Shown in pieces: positions 11,996 through 24,800 of a stretch of DNA of 64,000 nucleotides; the first letter of the stretch is position 1; the number at the start of each line of letters is the position of its first letter. Below the pieces are notes generated by a model. That model searched no databases. It was not told the DNA's origin and saw only the letters and a program-made list of their open reading frames with translations. The position numbers and the translations under genes are program-made. The DNA lies in the NCBI RefSeq assembly GCF_020283565.1, contig NC_060062.1, positions 60,280,409-60,344,408 on the forward strand, written 5' to 3'. The stretch is from Trifolium pratense. Its lineage: Eukaryota > Streptophyta > Magnoliopsida > Fabales > Fabaceae.

Positions 11996-14900
11996 TCAAA
12001 AAGAACTTTTCCGTTTTCGACCAGTGTACTTGGTATCTTGAGGAACAACATTTCCTCTTCTTCTCTGCTGCTCCTTCTTCCTCATTATCCATTCCCTTCC
12101 CTTTCCGCTGTTATTATTTTTCTGTTTCTTCCGAGGCCTATGTCGGTCAAAGATATATACCTGCAGTATTTTGTTTTTGTTCAAAAAAAGTAAACTAGGT
12201 ATAAGCTCATGAAGACGTGCGAAAAAACAAGTAAATAAAGGCATCTAAATAAGCAAATCAGCAAGGAAATTATGAGAAATAGTCTGTTTGAAAACAAGCT
12301 CATTTTACGACATTGCAGGCATCAATAAGAAAATTATCAGTTCACAAGTTAAATTGTTAATTCATCTACTAATTACTATACATATGCATGTAATAGCAGC
12401 ATTGATTTTCCATCAATGATTGAGAGATCTTTACTTTATTCTATGATATAAAAGATGTGGTGACAGGACTTACTCTTTTATTTTCTTCACCTTTGCTGAC
12501 ATCATCTTCATCTTCTTTACCTTTGGGCAAGGGTACATTTTCACCACATGCGAGAAAAAGAAATATTTTTTTCCTCTTAGAACTACCATAAGACAATTGT
12601 TCCCCAGTTAGTAAAAAAAAATTAAATAAATGCTTTTAACCAAATTGAACAAAAGACAAATACATATACATTCAACTATCATAATTTTGTTATTAGGTGG
12701 TTCACTTTTCAGGTGAGGGAATCAGGGAAATACAATTAAAAATTATTTGTTAAGATATTTAGCAGATTGAGTTTATCTCAGTATCTCACCTATGAAATAC
12801 TTAACACAACATGGGTACAATACCACACGAATATGGGAAATTCTTAGAAAACTTAAGCTATGATATGTCCTATACATTACCTTACCTTACCTACGCATGT
12901 AGATGAAGATCAAAACTACCAAAAAGATACTTGAGATCATAACAAACAAGAATACCCACTAAAAGTAAGTCTTAAACAATATCATTAATCATTAATCCCA
13001 CCAAAAGTAAGTCTTAAACAATATTCAAATGCTTAGTATTTACTGTCTATTGCCTAATACTATACGCATTATTTTCAAATCTCTTCATTCTCATCATCCA
13101 AAAATTCATAGATAGATTCTAAGTCTAAATGAATGTCTCTTATTTTATATATGCTCAAATATGAATGAAGGAGCAAGTACCCCAATTCCATTCACAACAT
13201 GATGATTAACATGGCTGCACAAAAAGCGTTAAGAATTGTTTTCTAAGTTGTCTTCAAAAGCGTCAAAGTAACTCAAAGGCAACACAGTCAATAGCAATTT
13301 GGGAGTATATGGGCGTCATCGGTTCTAACGAAAAGTTTTGAGCCAAAAAAAAAAAAAAAAAACCAATAACAGGAGAACAGGGAATGGACAACAGATAACA
13401 CATGACTTCTATATAATTGTTGAGAGCACCAACAAAACACTGGATTATGACTGATTAAAATACACTAGGAAATGAGTTTTTTGGCATATTATTTTTTATG
13501 AAACAAATGAGCTCCAGTAGTATTGTAAGATGTATTCATACCTTTCTGGATAATCCACCACATACGACGGCTTTTTAAATCCAGCTTCCTGTGCAGCCAT
13601 AATAATCAATTCACACTGATCCATATTTTCAGGATATAATTGAAATGCTGCTCTAGCACTATTTGTCAAGCATCTGTATAAAGTTGTAAAAAAAGCCCTG
13701 CAAAAAACATAAATTATATATTTCCGGAGTAAAAGTGAAAATTTCCATTATAATTCAATGTTAACATAGATGGTAAGATGTAAAGGAAAGTGAAAAGAAA
13801 AAGAAATATAATAGATAAGGGAAACGAATATACTTCAATCTTAGTCGAGGGTTGTGAGAGGATTTATCAGCATTACATAACCACTGCATTATAATACATG
13901 AGTCGAATATATCAGTAACGAAAATGTGACACACAAACCAAGCAAACTTAGTAGAAAAATGACTTATCCCATATCAAAATGGAGACATAGGCTGTCAAAA
14001 ATAAAGTTCAACACCAAGTTTTCTTTCTTATAATTGTATCGTTGTTATAATTGAGTATCAATTCTTATTCCCTGGATTAGTATATTCTTCTTAACAAGGT
14101 GCTCATGCATAACTTTTTTTTAGTTTGAACTTTTCATTTATCTAAAGCACACCTGGATTGTAGATATACCAATGGCCCCATCAAACGTTCCAAAACGAAA
14201 CCCTAAACCCTGAAACCAAAGATAAAGTGTAAGATAAACTAGTAAGGAAAGATGAAGAGCATTCATGTTAATGTTATATGTAACCTATATATAAAGGGGA
14301 ACAATTTTTTCAAAAAAAAGGGGAACAATTCATTAACATTGATGTAGTTTAATTGAATAAAAGTTTGTAAACACATTAATGTACGACTGCACACTAGTGT
14401 TTATTGAAAACATGGAAAAGGAAACTAAAAGCCTTTATTAGAGCATAATAAATTAATAGTAATAACATAAAAGGGTCTAGTTGGACCAATTTATTAGAGC
14501 TTATAGAAACAGGCAACAGCCAAACAGCTTACAGCATGCTTTTGATAAGGATAGCTTATGAAACCAGCTTTTAGCTTATATGAAAACTATTTTAATTGAT
14601 TTTATCTTTTGTTATAGCACCTAAAATGACATAAACACCAACAGCCGCATCAACAATAAAAATTATAAATTTATAGTAATGACTCTGAAATTAGGTTAAC
14701 AGTATACCTGACCCATGTCACTGAGTAAAAGGTCACCCTCAACCTCGCGCTCCAATGCAATATCTACATAGTAACAATTCTATTATAAGAAAATTACCAA
14801 TGCAAAGTAGATATGATATGATAACTAAACTAACAAGAATAGTTGGAAAACATACCAAGCATTGAGGGTGAAATATCAAGACCAACCCAATGGTGTCCAC

Positions 14901-15309
14901 TCTCTGTGATTGTCTCACCGCTAAGTCCCGATCCACAACCTAAACAAAACAATAATTCAAATTCACAATCACAATCACAAATCAACTAATGTATATATAA
15001 AGATGAATGATAAAGAGAATGAATTGAAATACCAATGTCAAGGAGTAATTTAGGAGCACCGTTTTTGGGTAAATTGAGTAATTCCAATGCTCTTTCAGTC
15101 ATTGAAGTCTTTGTTATAAACACACCAAATCAGAACTTTGATTATTAGTATATATTTAACAAGTAGAAGAAAATTGAATTGATTAGAAGAAGAATAAGAA
15201 GAAGTGAAACCTGAATTTTGATGATTCTGGAATTAGAGGTATACTTGCGTGCGGTGACATCGTCGTAGAATAACTCCGGTGGCGCCACAGACTCCGGTCT
15301 TGAGCCCAT
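11996..15309 (-). CDS. BUD23: 18S rRNA (guanine-N7)-methyltransferase, BUD23/RID2-like, with apparent frameshift
   Basis: The family methylates a guanine of 18S rRNA during 40S biogenesis using S-adenosylmethionine. Nine coding exons on the minus strand: 15211-15309, 15033-15108, 14856-14939, 14708-14763, 14153-14209, 13834-13883, 13542-13698, 12474-12582, 11996-12160. Seen: the N-terminus [15 protein letters not shown], the SAM motif [43 protein letters not shown], and the basic C-terminal tail [10 protein letters not shown]...TKYTGRKRK typical of the family. With the obvious junctions exon 7 is 157 bp, one base too many. The T runs at about 13677-13696 hold an extra base relative to the conserved reading. 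A weak donor 8 bp further into intron 6 would restore frame. Identity is firm; whether this copy is functional is open. Confidence 0.78.
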
Positions 15310-15702
15310 CGCCGCAATTGCCAAAACCCTGTATGTATGTATGTATCAACACTGTCGAGTACGAATGAATACAGAGTATGATCCTTCTTCTTATAACTTA
15401 GTATTTTTATTTTCTTTTGATCCCCTATTTTTAAGTTTTTGAAGTTTTGGTCCCCTATTTTAAAAACAAACTTTTCAATCCCCTATTTTAGTTTTTTATT
15501 CAAATTAGTTATTCTCTACGTGTAATTGTGAATAATAATTCATCAAGCCTTACAAAATGTATAAATCAAATATTTCGAAAGAATAAAATGAGAATTTGTA
15601 GGTGCACGAGTGACCGGCAGGGTGGTAAAAAAATGAGAATTTATTTTTGTCATCCTACCAGTTACTCACGCGCAATACGCCTTTCCCTTTTTACCAATCC
15701 GC

Positions 15703-15815
15703 TACTTAAGTAGTGGACGTTATAAAAATGAGAATTTTAAAAAAATGTCGTTCACTACTTAAGTAGAAGACGTTATCAAAGTATGGTATTTTGGGATATC
15801 CGCTACTTAAGTAAC
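15703..15815. repeat. Three CTACTTAAGTAG-type palindromes
   Basis: Copies sit at about 15703, 15754 and 15802, spaced about 50 bp, each next to a CGTT/AACG pair (GTGGACGTTAT, GAAGACGTTAT, GTAACGAACG). They may be the remains of a small repeat element rather than a bound regulatory site. Confidence 0.75.
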
Positions 15816-15905
15816 GAACGAGGGTATTTTGATAAACTCGTAGGACGTGGGGCCATGGCAGAATGAGTACGGTGGCAAAAGGAGATTTTTTTGGTATTTT
15901 ACTAT

Positions 15906-15965
15906 TTGGGCTAATAAGTGTGGCCCAATATTCAGCCCAATATTTGGCACAAAAAATACAGCCCA
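15906..15965. promoter_or_regulatory. Cluster of four site II (TGGGCY) elements
   Basis: TGGGCT at 15907, GGCCCA at 15922, AGCCCA at 15934 and AGCCCA at 15960. In plants such clusters are TCP-bound and typical of ribosome-biogenesis and housekeeping promoters, which suits the neighbouring rRNA methyltransferase. Confidence 0.55.
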
Positions 15966-16090
15966 AAAATGATATATCCGTTTTCTGTTAGGAAAAATGA
16001 CACGTCATCATCATCATCATCTCTATATTCCTCTGGTCTGAACCAGTGAGTTAGTTGTTCGTTGTTCAGTGCCACACAAACAACAACACA

Positions 16091-19000
16091 ATGGCACTCT
16101 CAACTGCTATGACTATGGCTATTTCATCTCTACCACACAACAACATCAATTTTCTTCCTCCACTATCTTGTTCAATTTCTACTACTAAACCTCTTCGAAA
16201 CACTTTATTCAAAATCAAAAGCCTTAGAACTGAAAGAGAAGCTTCTTCATCAGATCCAAATCCAGGTTTTGATCCAAAATCAGGTGTAGCCGTTTACAAA
16301 CCTAAATCCTATGAAGTTCTCGTCACTGATGCTGCTAATTCTCTTGCTTATGCTCTTCAAGAAGGAAAATCTCGACTCGAGATCGATTTCCCGTACGTAT
16401 TATTTGCTTTCAGTTACTCAAAAATTAGTGCTGTCAAATATGAAATTACAATCACCGAGAAATTTAACTTTGAATAACTTCAAAATCAGTTACTTTCAGT
16501 TATTTTAATGTTCATAAATAATATGGTAATTTTAGTTATGCTATCTAGTTTATGTTCACTTTAGCAATTAGCAGTGAAACAGTAACACATGCACGAAGGA
16601 ACACGGGACACAACACAGAAATTGACGCGTAGTTACTTACTGGTAATATTTTGAGAAAATGGAAGGTATTGATTGTAACTAGTACATGCACCAGACATAC
16701 TTTAATCTAAAGTGTTGGTGCGACATAATACTTTAGTCTTATCATTACCGTTGCATTGCATTTGTGCTTCTTAGAATTGAGAGTTGAGCCTAACTCAACT
16801 CTACAAAACTGGCTTGAAGATATGTTTAGAGATGATCTGAAGATATGTTTATAAGTGAGAGCAATCCTCAAGCCGCTTTTGTAGGGTTAAGTTAGACTCA
16901 ACTCTTAATTAGCAGTGAAGCAGTAACACATGCACGAATGAACACTGGGCACAACACTGAAATTGACACGTAGTTACGAGTAATAATTTGAGAAAATGGA
17001 AGTTATTGAATGTAACTAAATGCACCAGACATACCTTCAATCTAAAGTGTCGCTGCTACATAACACTTTAGTCTTATCACTGGCGTTAAGAGAGATAGAA
17101 AGAAAGTGACCAACGTTAGATAGTTGAAAGGTAGAGAATCTCTTCCCTTCCTAAGCTTAATTTATGGAAATATTCATGCTCTCTATATTTAATATTGTAT
17201 GGAGAGGTAAAAATGATTAACCTACATCTTCAACATGATTTTTCAAATCCCTGTAATTCAAACTTAGTATAAGCTGATCCATACAAAATATCAATATTTT
17301 CCTTGTGGCTTTTATGTGCTGTTATTACATTCCTGATGTTTTGTTTTTGGGGTTTTGTCCACAGGCCCTTGCCCAGCGACATTTCTTCATATAAGGTACT
17401 ATCCTTTGCTCTCGTGAAGCATACTTTATCAAGTGACTAATTATTTTTTGGGTTTCCGTCCCCTTCATTGTATATATATAGGTTTGTGTTTTTGGAGAGA
17501 GTACTAACTAATAATAACTATAAGTTCCAAAAATTAGTAGGCAAAATTATACGATGTTGTTGCGTGTAATACTATTGCTTTATGCCTCGGTTCATCTTCT
17601 GCTACTTTTGATTAGGAGTCTATTTGAACATGTTAGTAATTTTAGTTGATTTTTATACCTTTGCTAATATGATGGGTGTTGATTTCATTTTCATGCTTCA
17701 AGAAACTGTTTTGATTGACAGTTACTTGATTTTTTTGAGGCATGCTTGTCTCTGAATATATTGCACATAATTATCTCAAATTCCTAAATATTTCAAGGGA
17801 TCTTCAGATGAGTTCATCGATGCCAACATTCAACTTGTCTTGACTGTTGTAAAAAAGCTCCAGGAGAAAAAAGAGACCAGAGCTTGCATAGTAAGAAACA
17901 CAATTTTTTCTTTCTTTCCTTTCAAAGCAACTAGCATTTCTTTTCACATATAAACTATGCTGTTTTTTTGGAGATGTAACTACATTCAGGCCATTTTTGT
18001 AGGTATTCCCTGATAAGCCAGAAAAGCTTCGAGCCTCTAAGTTGTTCAAAGCAGCTCTAGATTCAGTAATGACAAATTTATTATGAATCTAATGCCATAA
18101 AATGATCACACAGACTATTGGATTTTTTATTTTAAACTATGTACCTTCAAGAATGAAGATAACATAGTCATATTGAAGCCTTTCATATTTTGAAGTTTCA
18201 TTTTGCTTTTGTTTCAAGGTTGATGGCATCAGTATAGGTTCCTTAGATGATGTCCCTGCAGGACCAGTGGCTTCATTTTTCCGATCTGTTAGGAACACCC
18301 TTGATTTTGACTTTGAAGATGAGAATGAAGGTTAGCTCGTTGGGGAAAATTACTTGAGACATATATTGGTTAAGCTTTGTTTCTGCATATAACATGCATG
18401 ATAAAAATCATATTTTGACAATTAAATTTCTTAGAAGTGCAGATCGTTGGAAGTCTAGTGAGCCTCCATCACTCTTCATATTCATTAATTGCAGTACACG
18501 TGAACTTGGTTATATTGAGAAGTATGTGGTATGGTGCCTCAGCCATTAGAAGCTTTCCTGAATTTTTTTATTTGTTCATTTCAAATCTTTGATGTGCAAA
18601 TGAAATTTCACTCTTATCTGCATTAGCTTGATTGTCTGGTAGGAGTCGTTTATGTTTTGTCTGTTGGTAATAATGTGCAATAAAACATGACTCAAGTTCT
18701 TTCATTTGATTTTGGGTCATCATGCAAAATTCTGCAATTTATTGAGTTTAGCTTCTAAGTCTATTCTCTCAACCCACTGTTAGCTTGTGGTAGGCGAGGC
18801 GCATAGACTAACACTGGTTTAATACTCGTTTATCCTGGCAAACCTAAGGATAGAATCATACTAAGAAAAACTTAAGAACAAATCACGGAGCTACCAAAAA
18901 TCTGGTAAAGTACCCCCTATATTTATTGTTTGCTACGTTAGAGGCTCAAAGCTAACCTAACAAACCAAACTAACTAAAGCTATCCTAACTAGCTATAGGT

Positions 19001-21260
19001 TTACAACCTTACCCTTTTTCCTATAGTAGACCCTTGTGATTTTATTTTCATTTCTGGGGTCTACTTGATGTCTAACATTATCCCAATAACTGCATTGAAT
19101 AATTCATTTCATCCATCCTTACAGTAGCAAGGTCATAATTGGTAAAACTTGTCGTAGGCTCTGATTTTGATGGCCGTTGTTGGCAATTCTTAATATGAAG
19201 ATCAATTTTGTGAAAGAACATGATTTGTTCTGTGCTCTGGCTTTGCCTAACTGTTTAATTTGATGTATATATCTTCATTACTATGATTTTTCAGGAACAA
19301 TTTGCTACATCAACACCAACACTTTTATTTAATCTTGAGCTAGATACACTACGGTATATGTTGTACTCTTTTTTTTATTGGAGTTTTCATGCATGGCTAA
19401 TCCTCAACTACTTCGTACACTTATGTTTGACAAAGATTTAATATTTGAATTTACAGTGCTGATTTAGGCATTCCAGGCTTCCCAGCCAAAGATTTGCACT
19501 ACCGTTTTCTTTCTCAATTCACTCCAGTTTTCTACATTCGGATCAGAGATTATTCAAAGGTACACCTTCTTTATTGAATAGTCCCTTGATATTTATCATT
19601 TTCTCAGATAATAGGCATTGACAGTACTTTTTCTGTTTTCTAGACAGTTGCAATAGCACCTTATATTGTTAATTACAGTGGAGCTGTGTTCCGCCAGTAT
19701 CCTGGTACAGCTATATATATTTACATGTGTATACATACGTTCATGTTAACATCATTGTTACCAAAAACTAAAACTAAACTGCAATACAACAATTCTGACA
19801 AAAGTTGTGGTAAAAGTATGATAAACTACCGCGTTTTACCAGTTATTTACCATTAACACACAAGACCTTGCAAAGAAGGCCATATTTCCAGTTTATATAA
19901 CAACATTAGGTGATTTTCTATAAAAGAATGTGGGCACACACTTCCCCATTTGATCTAGGGTCATTATTTTTTACTCAGAAACACCTAAATAGTGAGGGAA
20001 TAGGAGTATGTCCGTATTTCCTCTATTTCTCATTAGTCATTAAATATCAATGCTTTATTGATGTGGCTAAAATTTTTATGACTAATATGATATTATTTTC
20101 CAATGATATGAATGATGCACAAATTTTTTTTCATAAATTGTTCAGGTCCCTGGCAGGTGATGCTTAAACAAGCCGATGGTTCTTTTGCTTGTGTAGCAGA
20201 AAGTGCAACCCGTTTCACCCTTGGTGAAGTAAATTCATGAACTTCATCTTATTTTCTTATTAACTGTGAATACTTTCATATTAATATGGATCATGCTAAC
20301 ATGTGCCCTTAGGGCACATTAAGGGCACATGTTAAGAGTATAAAAATAGTAATATTTTCCTAAAGTTTGTGCATTTAATTTATGAAAAGTTTAAAAGTCA
20401 AATCAAATGCACGGATTTCAATAAAACATTACTTTATTTAGATTATTAACAATTTCCCTAAGGGCACATGTTAACTTTTTCCTTAATATATTATCTATTC
20501 ACTTGTGTAGGCCAAAGAAGAACTGTTGAGGGTCCTGGGACTTCAAGAAGAAGTGGGAAGCTCTCTAGAATTTCTACGAAGAGGCTATAAGGTTTTCTCT
20601 TTTATTCAATCAGTTACTGTTAATTTTAGGCATGCTTGTTGTTAAGAATAATGGTGATTAGCTAGTAGCTTCCATTAGTTAGTTAGCATTTATATTAGTT
20701 TGTTAGAGTTTGTTATTAGGTGGTTAGTTAGTTAACCCCCAAATTGCTCTATATAAGAGCTATCATTGTAATTTTTGCACTATCTTTTATCAAATATGAA
20801 TCCTTATGATTTTTACTATCTTGAAGACTTTCTAAAGTTTTCTCCATTTTCCCCAAACCATGGAAATCTTAACACTTGTGTCTATTTTCTATGGTTTTTT
20901 TTAATGTTATTTTTCATCTTGTCTAAAATTTCCATATTCCTGTGGTCCTACAAAGCATCTTTATATGTTATTGGGTTTATGTAACGCTATTCCAAATTAC
21001 ATTATTCTAATATGCATAAATACTCACGTTCTTAAAATATTTTACAAGTGGATTGAACCAAAATCATATTCGTAATCACAGTTTTGTATGCATTTTCTGA
21101 ATCAAAATTCTTGCTATAGGGGGTTATTATGGGATCTTAAATCCTATTTGGTCATGTCTGTAGTTCAATTATAAATCTGTTACATCGTTTTATATTGCAG
21201 TCAAGCACGTGGTGGGAAGAAGATTCTGATTTGGAACTATCTAATGCATGGCGGACTTGA
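16091..21260 (+). CDS. LPA3: LPA3-like DUF1995 protein, chloroplast photosystem II assembly factor
   Basis: In Arabidopsis LPA3 (low PSII accumulation 3) helps assemble CP43 into photosystem II. Twelve exons: 16091-16392, 17365-17395, 17798-17890, 18003-18065, 18219-18330, 18443-18528, 19295-19353, 19457-19559, 19644-19704, 20146-20228, 20511-20591, 21201-21260. All are GT-AG and the lengths sum to 377 codons plus stop in one frame. Seen: a Ser-rich chloroplast transit peptide (about residues 1-55), then the DUF1995 domain from [18 protein letters not shown] through ARHR-less core blocks [44 protein letters not shown] and GPWQVMLKQ, to a Trp/Asp-rich tail. The assignment is by recognition of these conserved blocks. 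Introns 1, 10 and 11 hold transposon relics. It is convergent with the CNGC gene, stop to stop about 616 bp. Confidence 0.88.
16566..17088. repeat. Direct repeat flanking a small MITE in LPA3 intron 1
   Basis: A 190-bp segment (TTAGCAGTGAARCAGTAACA...) occurs at about 16566-16750 and 16910-17088 at roughly 85-90% identity. Between them about 16782-16908 folds back with arms GAGTTGAGCCTAACTCAACT and AGTTAGACTCAACTC, a MITE. The order suggests duplication of the surroundings with the MITE between the copies. Confidence 0.7.
20294..20475. mobile_element. MITE in LPA3 intron 10
   Basis: The ends GCTAACATGTGCCCTTAGGG and CCCTAAGGGCACATGTTAAC are inverted. The left arm is followed by a second inverted copy. 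A related layout (gctaa...tgtccc, ttaagggagc) occurs at 63188-63355. Confidence 0.65.
20640..20800 (+). mobile_element. Copia LTR fragment in LPA3 intron 11
   Basis: It starts TGTTAAGAATAATGGTGATTAG, close in layout to the LTR of the copia element at 28945 read on the minus strand, and has a TATA-like CTATATAAGAGC followed by CATTGTAA. There is no matching second LTR and the right border was not resolved. Confidence 0.45.
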
Positions 21261-21876
21261 GTTGAACACCACTAGAGGACATTCTGTGTTTTATATTCCA
21301 TCCACATGCAGTTGTCATTGAATGCAAACATGTAAAGAAAGAAAGCATTGCCTACAGTTTTTCTTTTTTCTTTATATTTTAATTATAATTATCTTTGATG
21401 TAATCCTTTTGCCAAAGAAATATGAGAACTTAGCAAACTCAATTGTAACAATGTCAAATGTAGATTCTGTTTTACATGATGCCTTAAGGCCGCGTCTTGA
21501 ATTGTGGAATATCAGTTGAGAGTTAAACCAACTATGTTTATAACAATAGTAACAAGTAGAATGTTATCATTATATGTTTAGTAGTAAGTATTTTGAAAAG
21601 TAAACAAAACACGACGGCTGTTACAAGAAAATATGTAGATAACTTACAGATCTGTCAAAATGGTGTACAAGCAGCTATATTTATCTAAACATCAGATATC
21701 TATCGAAATTCAAGAAGCCTAGAACCATGTCTTTATAGGCTAACCCCACCAAAATTTTTGTCATACTGTATAACCTAACACCGTAATCAGATGACGAATA
21801 CAAATATTTTACAAGTGCAAATAGTGTCATACTGAAGGACACTTGCAGCAGTGTAAATGAAAATAACAGAACATGA
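21261..21876. other. Convergent 3' flanks of LPA3 and CNGC
   Basis: Untranslated and intergenic sequence between the two stops, AT-rich with several AATAAA-like hexamer variants on either strand. I see no further gene. Confidence 0.6.
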
Positions 21877-24800
21877 TCACTCTTCATTATCAAGAGCACT
21901 GAAGTCAGGTTCTGGGGGCTTTGGAATGTTCATCAGGTCGTTTGAACTTGGAACTCGATGTCTATGACCACGAAGATTAGCAGCAAACCGAGAAGCATAG
22001 ATTGTTGTATTAAATCCAAATTTTGACGAACTTTCAGTACGCGGAACCAAAGCCTGTGAAGGATCATCACTTCCCGGATAATCAGATTCATAATATTCTT
22101 CTTCCTCCTCCTTTCTGCGTTTTCTCCTTAAATACTTCCTCCATGCAGCTTGAATGTAGATAGCAGCCCATGTTCTCCATTGTTGCGAGTAGAATCGGAA
22201 CGTATGCTGAACCTGTCTGCTATGTATGTGTCTAAACTGTGATGCAACAAACTTTAATTCCTCTGCTTCTAAAGCAAATGCCTCTACCTCACTCATAGCT
22301 TTCACTGTTCTTGTTGATGATGGCAAGTTAGCAGCAGATTTTGGATCCAATGCCCATGTTAGCAACTCTTCACCACAGAAATCACCTTCCTTCAAAATTC
22401 CTCTGTTGAAAAAGCCGCTTCTTCCACCATCTGTAGTAACACTATCTAGACGACCACGAATGATGAACAACATCTCATCAACTGGATCACCTTCCCTAAC
22501 TATGTAAGTTTTCTCTGTATATAAACTTGGTTTCAATCGCTCGCATATCGCATCAAGCAAGCGTTCGTCCATGTTAGCAAAGAGAGGAACCTGAATAACA
22601 TATAAAAATCAAATCAGAAAAATGAAGACTTGGAAGCAACACTTATGTGTTGCAACGAACCTTCTCAAAAAGCAGAAGCTAGTTTGCTCGGTACTCACCC
22701 TTCTGACCAAATTCAAACAAAGATGGCGTTTGATATCTCTTCTGAGATCTTTTGGAAGATTCTGAACCAAGCTTTCTTCATCGACCCCTCGGGTGTTCAG
22801 CCACTTGTATTGGTCGTAACGTCTGACTCTTTCCCTTAGCTCCGGAGGAAGCAAGCGATGATGCATCCACTGCTCGGAGTCACGCCTTTTGATCCTCATT
22901 TCCTCCAGACGAACCGACATTGAATTAAGGTAGGTCTTTTCAAATACATAAAACAAAAAGATTGTAAAGTATTACATTAATCAAACTTCTATAAATCAAT
23001 ATTTACAGTGTAAACTTTATGTTCACCTGCATGTTTCCAATCAAAAGAGAAAAAAGCACAAGCCCCATAATAGCTATTACTATGGAAAACATAACCTCTC
23101 CAGGGTAGGTACTAGTTAGAAGCCCCTGACCAAGTGTACTGTAAAAAGCAAAACATAATATTGATTATAGATCTATGAAACACCAACTCTGATACGGACA
23201 CCGAACACAACATAAACACATATATGTCGATATCACTAATGTGAAAAACATAGAACACGGATACTAATACTTTATTTATTATATATTAAATAAGATACAA
23301 CATTCATTTATAAACTGCATATTTTATAGCTATTATAGAGAGGACTTATTATGTATATAATATATACTCAGTAGTTCTAAAGAATTATACAAGGAACATA
23401 CCTCAAATTTTGAAGGCCCCACCATAGACAGTAACAAAATTTGGGAAAGACTTCTATGGAAGAACAAATACCAGACTCAATAGCTTGAGAGAAGATTCCA
23501 TAATTAAAAGGTGAGTTACCATCATCAACAAAGCATTTACTTTTAAGAACCTTTTCACTGACATTTCTCCAACTTTCATATCCTCGTATATGCTTATTTG
23601 AACTTCCACAATACAAAAAATGTGTATTACACCCTTGAACTGCTTTACATGCATTCGTCCAGCACGTGTCGTTCCGTTCTATGGATAATAAGTACCAGAC
23701 AGAACCTGATATCTACAAAATTCAAGATACGATACAGAATGTATCAACAAGTATACGAGGAGTATGAAATATATAGGAAATTATCCATAAAAAAAATTGG
23801 ATACTTTCTAGACGCGTATCGGGAAGTAATCAAATACGACACTGATACTCCTTTTTATAGATTATGCGAGGTGATACTGCAAAAATAAAGAGTTACACGA
23901 GAAGAATTGTGTTAGGAAATGAACTTACATGGCTAGCAAGCATATACCAGATCAAATAGTACATGGCACCAAGCAATGCATTTTCCGAAAAAACACCAGC
24001 TGTTTTTTTAACTTCTGAAGCCAAAGGTATAAAGCGTACAAATCTCGGTAAATATTGCATTATAACATGTCTCAATAGTGATGTTTTTGCATCCAATACT
24101 TCCATACGTCTTGAACTATAAAGATATTTATACCATACAATCTGCAACAAACATCAAGATATGCACAACAGATCATTTGATTGGAATCAGACGATTCAGA
24201 ATTAAACCTCAGCAAACAAATAAAAAGATATTATAAATCAGTGATCAATATCGGAAGGCTGAGATTCTCTTGTAGTCGCCATTTGACTGCAGGGAATCCA
24301 TTTTCGACAATATTGGTTTAGTAGTCCTTAACAACGTTTTCACAAAATCTTCTTAGTATACTATACACTTATTTTTCAATGTAAAAAACGAAGATGGGAC
24401 ATTATGTATTACACAAAACATATGGAGCATGAATAGTATCTCAAACCTGTGGCAATGGCAGTACAGACCAGAAATCAAAAACGAAGTAGCGTCGTAAATA
24501 TCGCTTCGCGATCAATCCAGGATCTATGACAAGTTCACCTCTTCCAAATACTCGAGATGAAGGCGCAATGAAGGCGGTGCGGAATTGGAAACTTATCCGG
24601 ATGAGATAAATGCAATCACATATTGTTCTCAATGTAACAATATACTTTGCTAGGTGGTTATCCATGGCTAAACAATATGATTTGTGGTTGAAATAAGGAA
24701 GATAAAAAAAGAAAGGATCACAAGCTATAGAAAGAATGCAAAGAATCTCGAAAAATTTGTTCCAGTACAGAAGATTCTTATCTTGAGGATCAAATACTTT

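Larger units (their letters stand above)
15310..16090. promoter_or_regulatory. Shared upstream region of BUD23-like and LPA3
   Basis: A 781-bp divergent intergenic region. It contains four site II-type TGGGCY elements close to LPA3 and three copies of a CTACTTAAGTAG-like palindrome in the middle. Reading this as a bidirectional promoter is inference from gene arrangement. Confidence 0.6.

Noticed and set aside
18779..19077. Possible solo LTR in LPA3 intron 6 (TGTTAGCTTGTGG ... GATGTCTAACA)
   Set aside because: The TG...CA ends are suggestive, but the flanks do not form a target duplication and no related LTR is seen here.
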